Shown piece by piece: positions 51,821-60,644 of a stretch of DNA of 64,000 nt (the stretch's first letter is position 1; every line of letters begins with the position of its first letter). Position numbers and translations under genes: made by a program. The stretch spans positions 62,001 to 126,000 of the forward strand of contig CAYLYP010000001.1 of the NCBI GenBank assembly GCA_964387795.1, given 5' to 3'. The notes below the pieces were generated by a model. That model did no database searches. It saw only the letters and a list, made by a program, of their open reading frames with translations, and was not told the DNA's origin. Source of the stretch: CAYLYP01 sp964387795 (GTDB lineage: Bacteria > Bacteroidota > Bacteroidia > Bacteroidales > UBA7960).

Positions 51821-54800
51821 CTACCTACTTTAACTGATGCAATAGTCCCGCTCCTTGAAAATATTTCGTTCGAGAGGTCTTTTGGAATTATTTGTCCGGT
51901 GATGTATTGTGGGGGAGTGCCTTGTTTAGAAAATTCAATCTCAATGAAAGCCTGTTCAGCCTGAATATAATAAACAGGTGTCCCGCAGAAAGAATAGCTC
52001 AGGAAAGAGTGTTCATTATCCAGACAGTCAGATTTTCTGATAAGAACAGGGTTGAAGCAAATGGTTCCGTTTTTAATTTCCAGTCCTAATTCGTTAAACC
52101 TGCTAATGATATCTTCTTTCACCTGTCCGGTGAGCCCTGGTTGCTGAACGCCTTTCATAAAAGGGGTGTGGGAATAAGGATCGGTAGGGAAGGCACCGTA
52201 ATCCTTAGGATTTTTATGGGAGCCTATGCCATCTTTGATGCGGTAATAAAGGGGGATTAGCTTTTTTAGAGTTTCATGGTTGTTGGAATCCCATGCAAAC
52301 TGGGTGATATTCTCCCCTAAAGCAAGAAGGAGCTTTGAAACCATGTGCCAATAGATGGAACCAATACCTTCGTATTTAAAGAATGAGCCTGACCTGCCAG
52401 TAAAGGAGCTATGATTGAACACCTGTTCGTAGATTTCGAGCAGGTTCTTTTTTTCATTTTCAATCCATTCGGAAGCAAATGTCCCATTGCTTTTTAGCTT
52501 GTCAAGTCTTTCAATAAGAAGCCTTTGATTGGCAAGGTCGGCGTTAAAGTGTGTTTTCCCGTTAACATCTATTGAAACGATAGAAGTATCATTGGTCTCA
52601 ATTAGCTTTTTGATGAGAAGGGATTTCTGTGCTAAATCAGTTGGAATGATATTGATTTCGTTAAAATAGGGAGTGTTTTTTACGGGGTAAAGCATAAAGC
52701 TTTGTTGGTCGGGCCTCCAGAGTTTGCTATCGAAGAGTTTTTCGACAAGCTCCAGGACTTCATTGCAATAAAGATGGCCACTTGACAGAATGGCAACCTG
52801 TCCTTCGAGCATCAGGTTGAGATGTCGTATTGAAAGGCTGCCGGGTTTAAAATCAATAAGATTATAGGAATGGTAAAGCCCGTCTTCTCTTTGGTTGGAT
52901 TTAATGCTTTGGTCAAGGACGTCAATCACGAGTTGCATAAAAGAAAGCAGTTCCCGATGTTGGATTTCAACATATTTGTTGGAGAAGCCGGAATATATTT
53001 TGTTTCTGTAGTCTTCGCCAGCAATACCAAGTTGGTCGGTGATAGTCCTTCTTTGGCCATCAGATATTTTATTGCCAAGTGCTTTGCTGTGAGATGTAAA
53101 GACAGAGGATACCCGGGTAAAGAATTCATGTACTTCAATAGAAAGCTGTTGCGACTGGTTGGGATTTTCCTTGTAGAGTTTGATAAAGAAATCGAGAAAG
53201 CGTTTCATCTGGTAAAGTGTAACCATTGAAGCCCCATTCCCAACAAGGGCATTATTTGCATCATTCCATTCGGGACGTTGCGTTGTAAGCCATATCCCGG
53301 CTTCAGGAACAAAATTGCTTAGTTTGGTAAGCAGGCATACAAGAACCTTCTCGGTGAACGACACCCTGTATATTTCCCCATTATCAAGGTGTGCAAGTTT
53401 CCCATCAGCACCCATGACACTGCTTCTTTCAATAATACTTTGATGAAGCTGCCATTCAAAGCTAATGGTGTCTTTTGGATTTTCCACAATCTTTTCGTAG
53501 GATTTAATCCTATAGGGCACTGAAGCGTAAACAAAACAGTTTTTATCAAACTGCTGGAGGATTTGATTTGGATAGAATTTTTCCATCATTTCCAAGAGAC
53601 GGAGCAGGTAGATGATCTGGTGGTCGCCCCAGTAGCCAATATAAGCCCAGGGATTTTCTGGTTCAGGGACTTCCCAGTCGAAGCCATTTCGGGTAATCCT
53701 GTATGGATTATAGCCATCGGCGGTAGAAGCATTTAGGAAGCGATAAATCATTCCGGGGAGGAAGGCCGGGAAAGAGAAAGCAAGGCTTTCCCAATTCTGA
53801 AAGATATCGCGCCAGTTGCCCTGGTAGTTTAAAGAAGGTTTTCCATCCTGGGCACTTACTTTTATTTCAAAGGCATTCCAAGGCCTGCTTGGGTCACCAT
53901 GTCTTCGGCTAAAGCTTAGGGGCAGGTATTCAATTGCCAATCGGATCAGGCCAGGGTCGTTTAAGGCCACGACAGCATCAATTAATTCCCGGAGGTGTAA
54001 TTGATCGGGAAGGACAGAAAAAGCTCCCTGGAGGCGTTCAGATAGCCTTATATTTGAATCCCTGAGGTGGGCAATAAAGTCGTTTTTATCAATCTGATAT
54101 TGATTGTGAAATATACCGCCTCTCATGATGTTAAACATTACATTGGCATAGTGCCGCCTGTCGTTAATGGTGTCAGCAGTTTTCTGGATCCCATCTGAAA
54201 GGCCAACAAGATGGTTCAGTTTTTGGGTATTGGAAAACACCTCGTTTTCAATGAAACCAGGGAGGTCTTTTTGTTGTTTAAGGAGGGTAAAAAGCTGAGC
54301 CAGGCTTGAATGGTCTTTTGAAACATCAGCAACGATATACCAGGTTTTCTTTTCCCCGGCTTTAATCTTCGTTTCGCTATGAATAAGGAAGGCAGTTTTT
54401 TGCCCCATAATCCGGGATTCGGCTTCGATATCAAATCCTCTTTTAAGTTGGGATAGCTGGTTGGAGCTCAGCAATATCTTTTGGGGATTAAGCCCATGCG
54501 ACCAGATAATATTGGCTTTAAGGGCTTCATTGGGTTCTGCCCTGTCAATAGGTATGGAAGAAAGGCGAAATATGGCTGATTGGTATTCAGGGATATATTC
54601 GGCAATTTTGTATGCATCCATCAGGGTGCTCATTGTTGCCTGGGTATCCCTTGTAATCCCTGCTGGAATGATGTTAAGCAGCCCATCAGTAATGTCGGCA
54701 ACAACAGGTTTTGAAGCATGATTTGTGAGTTCAGATTTCCTGATCCATCCAAGGGATTCAGCATTCATCCAGGTATATGAAAATGTAAGCTGAAGTTCAT

Positions 54801-55239
54801 TGTTTGTTTCCTGAAAGATGATTTTGTTGCCTGCTTTATTTTTAAACAGCTTTCGGGTGACAGGGTATAACTCATTAAGGGAGTTTGAAAAGGGTTCCCA
54901 AATCTTTATCCTGTCATTTTCAAAGACACGTATGATTGTTGTCGGGCCAGTAATGCCTGCATAATCATGGATTTTATCATCAGTATAGTATGGGAACAGT
55001 GCGTTATTGAAGTTTTGCCTGCCTGCAGTAAGGCTACCAGTGCTTGAGAGGTACATCCAGAGGTCTGAATTGCTAACGATGCTCATGAAAAAGGGGAGCA
55101 TGGCATCGAAATGATTGATACAATACATTTCTTCACCATCAATATTTGTAAGAGATCCTTCAGGGGCTTCGGGATTGGAAAAAAGTGGGTTGTTTCCAAT
55201 ATATGTTTTTTTGGTAGCCATTGAACAGTGTTTTGTCAT
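51811..55239 (-). CDS. Large cytoplasmic glucan phosphorylase-like enzyme (GH94/GH149/GH161 type)
   Basis: A 1142-residue protein with no signal peptide; a second ATG at 55221 (MATKKTYIGN) may be the true start. An N-terminal beta-sandwich and linker precede a large (alpha/alpha)6-type domain. The motif QRPEWNDANNALVGNG (about residues 654-669) resembles the DWND catalytic-acid region of GH94-type phosphorylases, and SHKNPKDYGAFPTDPYSHTP lies near the end. Length is near 1,2-beta-oligoglucan (GH94) and beta-1,3-oligoglucan (GH149) phosphorylases, both ~1100 residues. The expected reaction is phosphate plus beta-glucan oligosaccharide to glucose-1-P. The last residues (GRVC, then TGA) come from the adjoining repeat. 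Confidence 0.6.
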   Translation of the reverse strand: MTKHCSMATKKTYIGNNPLFSNPEAPEGSLTNIDGEEMYCINHFDAMLPFFMSIVSNSDLWMYLSSTGSLTAGRQNFNNALFPYYTDDKIHDYAGITGPTTIIRVFENDRIKIWEPFSNSLNELYPVTRKLFKNKAGNKIIFQETNNELQLTFSYTWMNAESLGWIRKSELTNHASKPVVADITDGLLNIIPAGITRDTQATMSTLMDAYKIAEYIPEYQSAIFRLSSIPIDRAEPNEALKANIIWSHGLNPQKILLSSNQLSQLKRGFDIEAESRIMGQKTAFLIHSETKIKAGEKKTWYIVADVSKDHSSLAQLFTLLKQQKDLPGFIENEVFSNTQKLNHLVGLSDGIQKTADTINDRRHYANVMFNIMRGGIFHNQYQIDKNDFIAHLRDSNIRLSERLQGAFSVLPDQLHLRELIDAVVALNDPGLIRLAIEYLPLSFSRRHGDPSRPWNAFEIKVSAQDGKPSLNYQGNWRDIFQNWESLAFSFPAFLPGMIYRFLNASTADGYNPYRITRNGFDWEVPEPENPWAYIGYWGDHQIIYLLRLLEMMEKFYPNQILQQFDKNCFVYASVPYRIKSYEKIVENPKDTISFEWQLHQSIIERSSVMGADGKLAHLDNGEIYRVSFTEKVLVCLLTKLSNFVPEAGIWLTTQRPEWNDANNALVGNGASMVTLYQMKRFLDFFIKLYKENPNQSQQLSIEVHEFFTRVSSVFTSHSKALGNKISDGQRRTITDQLGIAGEDYRNKIYSGFSNKYVEIQHRELLSFMQLVIDVLDQSIKSNQREDGLYHSYNLIDFKPGSLSIRHLNLMLEGQVAILSSGHLYCNEVLELVEKLFDSKLWRPDQQSFMLYPVKNTPYFNEINIIPTDLAQKSLLIKKLIETNDTSIVSIDVNGKTHFNADLANQRLLIERLDKLKSNGTFASEWIENEKKNLLEIYEQVFNHSSFTGRSGSFFKYEGIGSIYWHMVSKLLLALGENITQFAWDSNNHETLKKLIPLYYRIKDGIGSHKNPKDYGAFPTDPYSHTPFMKGVQQPGLTGQVKEDIISRFNELGLEIKNGTICFNPVLIRKSDCLDNEHSFLSYSFCGTPVYYIQAEQAFIEIEFSKQGTPPQYITGQIIPKDLSNEIFSRSGTIASVKVGRVC

Positions 55240-55259
55240 TTCAACTTTTAGTAAAGGTA

Positions 55260-57581
55260 TTAGAATTTCAAGGTTTTATTTAAGAATAGTTTTACTGACA
55301 ACAATTCGGAAGGATTGCTTCCTGCCAGTATTTCAAATTCCCCCTTTTCGGCTATTTGTTGGTTCTGAGGGTCAACAAAACTTAATGAAGATGCAGGTAT
55401 TGTAAATAAAACAATCTGACTTTCATTTGGTTGAAGAAATACTTTTTTAAAAGCAACAAGTTTTCTGTCGTCAGGCGAGACTGAAGCATACAGGTCGCGG
55501 ATGTAAAGCTGGACTACCTCTTTAGCCGGATAAAGGCCTGTATTCCTGATGGTGATGCTTACTGTTATGTCTTCATTACCATTCAGTTCCTTTGGTATTA
55601 CAGACAGATTGCCAAAGCTGAAGTTGGAATAGCTAAGTCCATAGCCAAATTGCCACTGAGGATTAAAGGCATTCATGTTAAAGGAATTATCCAGCTTATC
55701 ACTTCCTTTGTGTTGATATGTTTGAAGTGAAGCGGGATAACGTGGATAGGTATAGGGTAATTTTCCTGAAGGGACATCATTTCCTTTGATGAGGCTTGCA
55801 AGTGCATGCCCGCCTTCATTGCCAGGCCAGTAGGCATGAAGGATGGCAGAGGCCAGAGGTTCAATTTCCCTTATGATACGAGGCCTGCCCTGGAGCAGGA
55901 TTAGGACGATAGGCTTCCCGCTTTTATGAAGGCGTTTTACAAGTCCAATCTGATTGCCGGGAAGGTTCAAATCATTTATATCAGAAGGCTTTTCTGTTAA
56001 TGGGGCTTCACCAAGACAAACAAAGATGATATCCGATTTCCTGGCTTTTTTCAATAAGGCTTTTTCATTTTCAACATCTCCTTCATAAAGGGTGCCCTGG
56101 CTGTAAATAATATTATCTGTTCCATACATGTCCTGCATGGCCTGAAGAAAGGTTTTTTTACTTTTATCATCGTATGTAGTATCATTTCCAGCCCAGGTTC
56201 GGCTCCAGGGGCCATTAAGGGAAGTGAGCTGGTTTGCGGCAGGACCAGTAATAAATATTTTTCCGGAAACCTTTTGAAGAGGCAATGTGTTGTTGATGTT
56301 TTTGAGCAAAGTGACAGATTCAATGGCTGTCTGATAGCTTTTCTGGGCAAATTCATCTGACCCAAACAAGGGATAGCTTTCCGGATTGTTATAGCATGAG
56401 TTAAAAAGACCCAGTTTGAATTTTACAAATAAAATCCTGCGCACTGCATCATCAATGCGTTCAATAGGGATTTCACCTTTTTGGACAAGGTCGATAATAT
56501 CCTCAGCAAAGCTGGCATCATAAGGTACCATGCACATATCAATCCCTGCCATGACGGCTATTTTAGCAGCTTCTCTTTTGTTTTCAGCAACAAAATGCGT
56601 TGTTGATAGGCGTTCGATGTCATTCCAATCAGAGATAACAAATCCTTTGAAATTAAGTTCCTCTTTGAGGATTGTTGTTAATAGAAAATGGTCAGCATGG
56701 CCGGGGATTCCATTCACTGCACCTGAATTGGCCATGATTGAAAGGGCTCCGTTTTCTATAGCCTGGCGAAATGGTTCAATGTAATACTGTCTTAAATGGT
56801 TTTCCGGGATATAAGCTGTTGACCTGTCTTTTCCGTTATAAGGGGAGCCATATCCAACAAAGTGTTTGAGGCAAACTGCCACTTTTGTTGAATCAGAAAA
56901 AGAAAGTCCCTGAGAGCCTTGAATGAATGCATTTCCCATGGCAGAAGCAAGGTATGTATCTTCACCAAAAGTTTCAATGATACGGCCCCATAGGGCTTGC
57001 GTGGAAATATCAAGGACAGGAGCATAATTCCAGAAGGTTGAAGATGCACGGAGTTCGTAAGCTGTTATCTCACCGCAGGCTTTTGCCAATTCGGGGTTCC
57101 ATGTAGCTGCAAGGCCCAGTTGATGGGGGAAGAGGGTTGAACCGGCAGTGTAATTGGCACCATGAACACCATCGATTCCAAACAGGACTGGAATTTTATG
57201 AGCAGCGTTGGAAAGCGTATAATCCTGAATTGTTTTTATAATCCTGTACCATTCCCGGGTGCAGGGAGGATAAACCCCTTTGTTTTGAACTGATCCCACA
57301 TGTTGTACCAGCAAGAGCTGATACATTTTTGCAGTATCTAAAATCAAAGAATCTGCATTTGTCCAGAAAGGGCCTTGCGTTAGGGCAGTAAGCCCAATAT
57401 TAGTCATTTGCCCTGCTTTTTCTTCAAGGCTTAACAGCTTGAGCAGGCTGTCGGCCTGATGAAGGAATTTCTTGTCCTGGTCCTTGTCCGGGAAATAAGG
57501 ATCTTTCCCTGACCATAAAAAGGGAATAGTAAGGACACAAAACAAGATGAAGCTTAATTTAAAGTATCGGGGCGTATTCAT
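55260..57581 (-). CDS. Exported GH3 beta-glucosidase
   Basis: I chose ATG 57581 (773 residues, signal peptide KLSFILFCVLTIPFLWSG); the frame could open at 57623, but that lies inside the terminator of the upstream gene. GH3 N-domain: KIPVLFGIDGVHGANYT, KVAVCLKHFVGYG, nucleophile Asp in FVISDWNDIERL (about residue 316). The C-domain (FVCLGEAPLTEKPSDI) and a fibronectin-III-like end (LYIRDLYASVSPDDRKLVAFKK) follow. Removes glucose from beta-gluco-oligosaccharides in the periplasm. Ends 20 bases before the phosphorylase gene. Confidence 0.9.
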   Translation of the reverse strand: MNTPRYFKLSFILFCVLTIPFLWSGKDPYFPDKDQDKKFLHQADSLLKLLSLEEKAGQMTNIGLTALTQGPFWTNADSLILDTAKMYQLLLVQHVGSVQNKGVYPPCTREWYRIIKTIQDYTLSNAAHKIPVLFGIDGVHGANYTAGSTLFPHQLGLAATWNPELAKACGEITAYELRASSTFWNYAPVLDISTQALWGRIIETFGEDTYLASAMGNAFIQGSQGLSFSDSTKVAVCLKHFVGYGSPYNGKDRSTAYIPENHLRQYYIEPFRQAIENGALSIMANSGAVNGIPGHADHFLLTTILKEELNFKGFVISDWNDIERLSTTHFVAENKREAAKIAVMAGIDMCMVPYDASFAEDIIDLVQKGEIPIERIDDAVRRILFVKFKLGLFNSCYNNPESYPLFGSDEFAQKSYQTAIESVTLLKNINNTLPLQKVSGKIFITGPAANQLTSLNGPWSRTWAGNDTTYDDKSKKTFLQAMQDMYGTDNIIYSQGTLYEGDVENEKALLKKARKSDIIFVCLGEAPLTEKPSDINDLNLPGNQIGLVKRLHKSGKPIVLILLQGRPRIIREIEPLASAILHAYWPGNEGGHALASLIKGNDVPSGKLPYTYPRYPASLQTYQHKGSDKLDNSFNMNAFNPQWQFGYGLSYSNFSFGNLSVIPKELNGNEDITVSITIRNTGLYPAKEVVQLYIRDLYASVSPDDRKLVAFKKVFLQPNESQIVLFTIPASSLSFVDPQNQQIAEKGEFEILAGSNPSELLSVKLFLNKTLKF

Positions 57582-57608
57582 GGACAATAGGAGATTTTCT
57601 TTAATAAA

Positions 57609-57641
57609 AAACCTTCCGGTCATTTTGCTGCCGGAAGGTTT
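57609..57641 (-). terminator. Terminator between the GH-A hydrolase and the GH3 gene
   Basis: An 11-base perfect stem AAACCTTCCGG/CCGGAAGGTTT with T-rich flanks, 14 bases past the stop at 57656. It splits the cluster into at least two transcripts, or reduces read-through. Confidence 0.85.
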
Positions 57642-57655
57642 TTTTTAGTGGATTA

Positions 57656-58966
57656 TTAAAAAACAAAGAAGGGAATGTTTGCTGTGGCAGCGTTATTGTT
57701 TTGATCTGTCACATAAACGAATAGCCTGTATGCCCCTTTATTGGAGGGCGTTTTGAATTTAATTGTATTGATGCCTGCTTCGATGATAAGGCCTTCGATG
57801 GTTTCCGGTCTCTTTTCAAAGTCTCCACCATCACTAAGTTCAGTAGGTTCAGCAAGAATCTCTGCCCTGACTTTCAGGCTTTGCTTGTCAGGATGCTCAA
57901 TGACAAATGAAGCTGAATAGGCTTTGTTTTTATTGAGTTTAACATTATCAAAACGTCCCCCTTTGCCTTCAATTTTGATGTCAAGCATGCGTGGTGCCAT
58001 GTTTTGAGGCCATTTTCCCGACCAGAAGTATTCCATAACATTAACAGCTTCTGTTTTTTCTCCTAGTTCAGTAAACAGGCCGTACCATGAAGGTGTTCTT
58101 TCCTGTTTTTGACCCCAAAGAAAGATATAAGAGCCCAGGCAATTTTTCTGGTCAGCAAGAATTGCTTTTTCATATCTGGCTTTGATGGCATCTGCTTTCT
58201 CTGAGGAGGTTTGTTCAATAGGGGAGCCCCATTCAGTAGAAGGCATCTCCCAATGGCCGGTAGCGCCCCATTCGGTTACCAGGTAAGGGCCTTTATAACC
58301 CGCATCATCAATTCTTTGCTTAAGGTTAATAACATCCCCATACATCTGTATGGAAAGGAAATCAATATTCGGACAATTGTTTTTTATGTAATCCACTTCA
58401 TCTTTGCCTATACCTGCAAGCATTGTTGTTGTTATATGATTTCCATCAAGCTCTTTGATCATTTTGGCAATGTCATCAACAGCATCCCATACTTTTTTAT
58501 TTGTATAGCGAAGATTTAGCTCATTGCCTATGCCCCATCCCAGAAGGGCAGGATGATCCTTATATTTAAGCACCTCTGCCTTTAATGTATCAAGTTGGGT
58601 TGCAACAGCAACAGAATCATTATAATCAAAACCATGACGTTCGCGGGCAACCTCAAGTCCCATCAATACCATTAGGCCATTTTTCTGTGCCTCATCCAAA
58701 ACTTCTTTGGCATTATCAGTACGCCATGTCCTGATGGAATTGCCCTGGTGAAGTGCTACCTTGGCAATTGGACCATACTCACAACCTGCACCTTTTACAT
58801 AAAATTCTTTTCCGTTTACATACAAGCGGAAAATACTGTCAGTTTGTTTTAACTCAACCTTTGAAGGCCCTTGCACTGTGGTGTTCCCTTCTTCAGATGC
58901 TTTTGGCTTACATGCAAAAAAACCTGTTATGAGGACTGCCATGAAAATAAGCTTTAGTGTGTTCAT
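57656..58966 (-). CDS. Lipoprotein glycoside hydrolase of clan GH-A (TIM barrel)
   Basis: A 436-residue lipoprotein (MAVLITGFFAC). The barrel has the GH-A pair of glutamates: acid/base in LLGWGIGNELN (about residue 146) and nucleophile in YLVTEWGATGHWE (about residue 230). The early segment LYVNGKEFYVKGAGCEYGP..NSIRTWRTDN is like GH2/GH5-type enzymes. A short beta domain ends the protein. The endo-beta-glucanase families GH158, GH17 and GH5 are the nearest ideas; I cannot decide among them. It would cut the polymer at the cell surface or periplasm. Confidence 0.75.
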   Translation of the reverse strand: MNTLKLIFMAVLITGFFACKPKASEEGNTTVQGPSKVELKQTDSIFRLYVNGKEFYVKGAGCEYGPIAKVALHQGNSIRTWRTDNAKEVLDEAQKNGLMVLMGLEVARERHGFDYNDSVAVATQLDTLKAEVLKYKDHPALLGWGIGNELNLRYTNKKVWDAVDDIAKMIKELDGNHITTTMLAGIGKDEVDYIKNNCPNIDFLSIQMYGDVINLKQRIDDAGYKGPYLVTEWGATGHWEMPSTEWGSPIEQTSSEKADAIKARYEKAILADQKNCLGSYIFLWGQKQERTPSWYGLFTELGEKTEAVNVMEYFWSGKWPQNMAPRMLDIKIEGKGGRFDNVKLNKNKAYSASFVIEHPDKQSLKVRAEILAEPTELSDGGDFEKRPETIEGLIIEAGINTIKFKTPSNKGAYRLFVYVTDQNNNAATANIPFFVF

Positions 58967-59058
58967 GTGTTTTGTATTTAATTGTTGGCTCTCATGAATA
59001 TCTGTAAATCGGTCTGAGGGATTATGATGCTGAAATGTTGATATTCATTTCCCTACCA

Positions 59059-60624
59059 TCATTTGATGAGTTTTTTCTCAAGTTCTTCAAGTGATTTCCC
59101 TTTTGTTTCAGGGATGAATTTCCATACGAAAATCAAGCTTATAAGGCTGAAGAGCGAATAAATGAGATATGTTGAAGTGGAACCCATCTGCTCTAATTGT
59201 ACAGGGAATATGGTAGCAACAGAAAAGCTTACTATTGAATTCCAAAAACCCATTATCGAGATGGCAAGTCCCCTTAGCCTGTTTGGGAAGATTTCGGAGA
59301 GCAGGGTCCACATTACCGGTCCCATTGATATTGCAAATGAGGCCACAAAAAGGATTAGTCCTATCAATACCCAGATTGAATTTATTGTAATTGAGTGTTT
59401 CAGGATTGTTTCCTTGTAGCTGTTATAGGTTTCCTGGCCTACTTTTTCTTTAACCATTTTGAAGAAGGTTACTTCATTGTCAATTTGCCCATTTTCCAGT
59501 GTACTTAAGTTTTGAAGGTTCGTAACATGGATGCTGGAAGCATTATTTTGAGAAACTTCTTCCATCAGCGATTTCATTGTTGATTCGTTGATCTGATATT
59601 TTGCATTCATAAAAGAAAAACCTACAATGGCAAGGGAGATACATATCCCGGTAGCTCCGATATAAAGTAAGGGTTTTCGTCCAAGGCTATCTATTAGGAA
59701 CATTGCGACAATAGTCATAACAACGTTGGTTACCCCAAGTATTGCAGCCTGAATAAAAGCAGCATCTTTTCCACCACCTGCCATTTCAAAAATCATTGGG
59801 GCATAATAAAATATAGCGTTTATACCTGTGATTTGTTGAAAGAAAGCAATACCAAAGCCGATAATCAATACGGTTTTCATTTTGGATGAAAAGACATCTG
59901 CCCATGAGCCTTTTTCCTGTTTTTTCTCTTCCCTGAGGCTATCACTGATTTCTTTAAATTCTATTTCAGATTGTGTGTCTCCGTGTATTTTCTTCAAAAC
60001 ACCAAGTGCTTCATCGTTAAAGCCTTTTTGGATAAGCCAGCGTGGGCTGCGGGGAACAACATACAGTAATACGAGGTAAATGATAGCAGGAACGGTTTCA
60101 ACCCCCAGCATAAGCCTCCATTTTAAATCAGGTCCTGCGATGTTTTGCTGGAAGTAATAGTTTGAAAAGTAAGCAATAGAAATACCTAATACAATGTTGA
60201 GCTGGTTGAATGTTACCAGTGTCCCCCGAAGCTTACGGGGTGCAATTTCAGCAATGTACATAGGGGCAACAAGGATTGCCATCCCGACACCTAATCCTCC
60301 AATAATCCTTGCAACCAGAAAGCTTATGATTTCAGGAGCAAATGCAGAACCAATGGCACTAACAGCAAAAAGGACTGCTGTCATCCTTAATACCTTACGC
60401 CTGCCTAAACGGTCGGCCATCTTGCCGGCGATAATGTTCCCAAGAATAGAACCCAGGATTAATGAACTTACAGAGAAACCGATGAGCATTGAGCCGGAGT
60501 TCAATCCAAAGGTTTCTTTATAGAAAGGTGTCGCTCCTGAAATTACAGCACTGTCAAACCCTAAAAGAAAACCTCCAAGGGCAACAATGAGCGAAATTAG
60601 AACTGTATAATACTTTTTTGTCAT
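59059..60624 (-). CDS. Sugar porter family MFS transporter
   Basis: A 521-residue protein with 12 helices. Sugar-porter signatures: GFDSAVISGA in helix 1, GKMADRLGRRKVLRM in loop 2-3, VPRSPRWLIQKG after helix 6, QQITGINAIFYYAP in helix 7 and PETKGKSLEELE at the end. An unusually long extra-cytoplasmic loop of ~75 residues (about 340-415) sits between helices 9 and 10. It brings glucose or short sugars across the inner membrane. It starts 20 bases after the upstream GH3 gene in the same direction. Confidence 0.9.
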   Translation of the reverse strand: MTKKYYTVLISLIVALGGFLLGFDSAVISGATPFYKETFGLNSGSMLIGFSVSSLILGSILGNIIAGKMADRLGRRKVLRMTAVLFAVSAIGSAFAPEIISFLVARIIGGLGVGMAILVAPMYIAEIAPRKLRGTLVTFNQLNIVLGISIAYFSNYYFQQNIAGPDLKWRLMLGVETVPAIIYLVLLYVVPRSPRWLIQKGFNDEALGVLKKIHGDTQSEIEFKEISDSLREEKKQEKGSWADVFSSKMKTVLIIGFGIAFFQQITGINAIFYYAPMIFEMAGGGKDAAFIQAAILGVTNVVMTIVAMFLIDSLGRKPLLYIGATGICISLAIVGFSFMNAKYQINESTMKSLMEEVSQNNASSIHVTNLQNLSTLENGQIDNEVTFFKMVKEKVGQETYNSYKETILKHSITINSIWVLIGLILFVASFAISMGPVMWTLLSEIFPNRLRGLAISIMGFWNSIVSFSVATIFPVQLEQMGSTSTYLIYSLFSLISLIFVWKFIPETKGKSLEELEKKLIK

Positions 60625-60644
60625 GGTTGAAAGTTCAGTGATTG

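Noticed and set aside
57582..57623. Upstream start for the GH3 gene at 57623
   Set aside because: It lies inside the terminator hairpin of the preceding gene and would bury the signal peptide.
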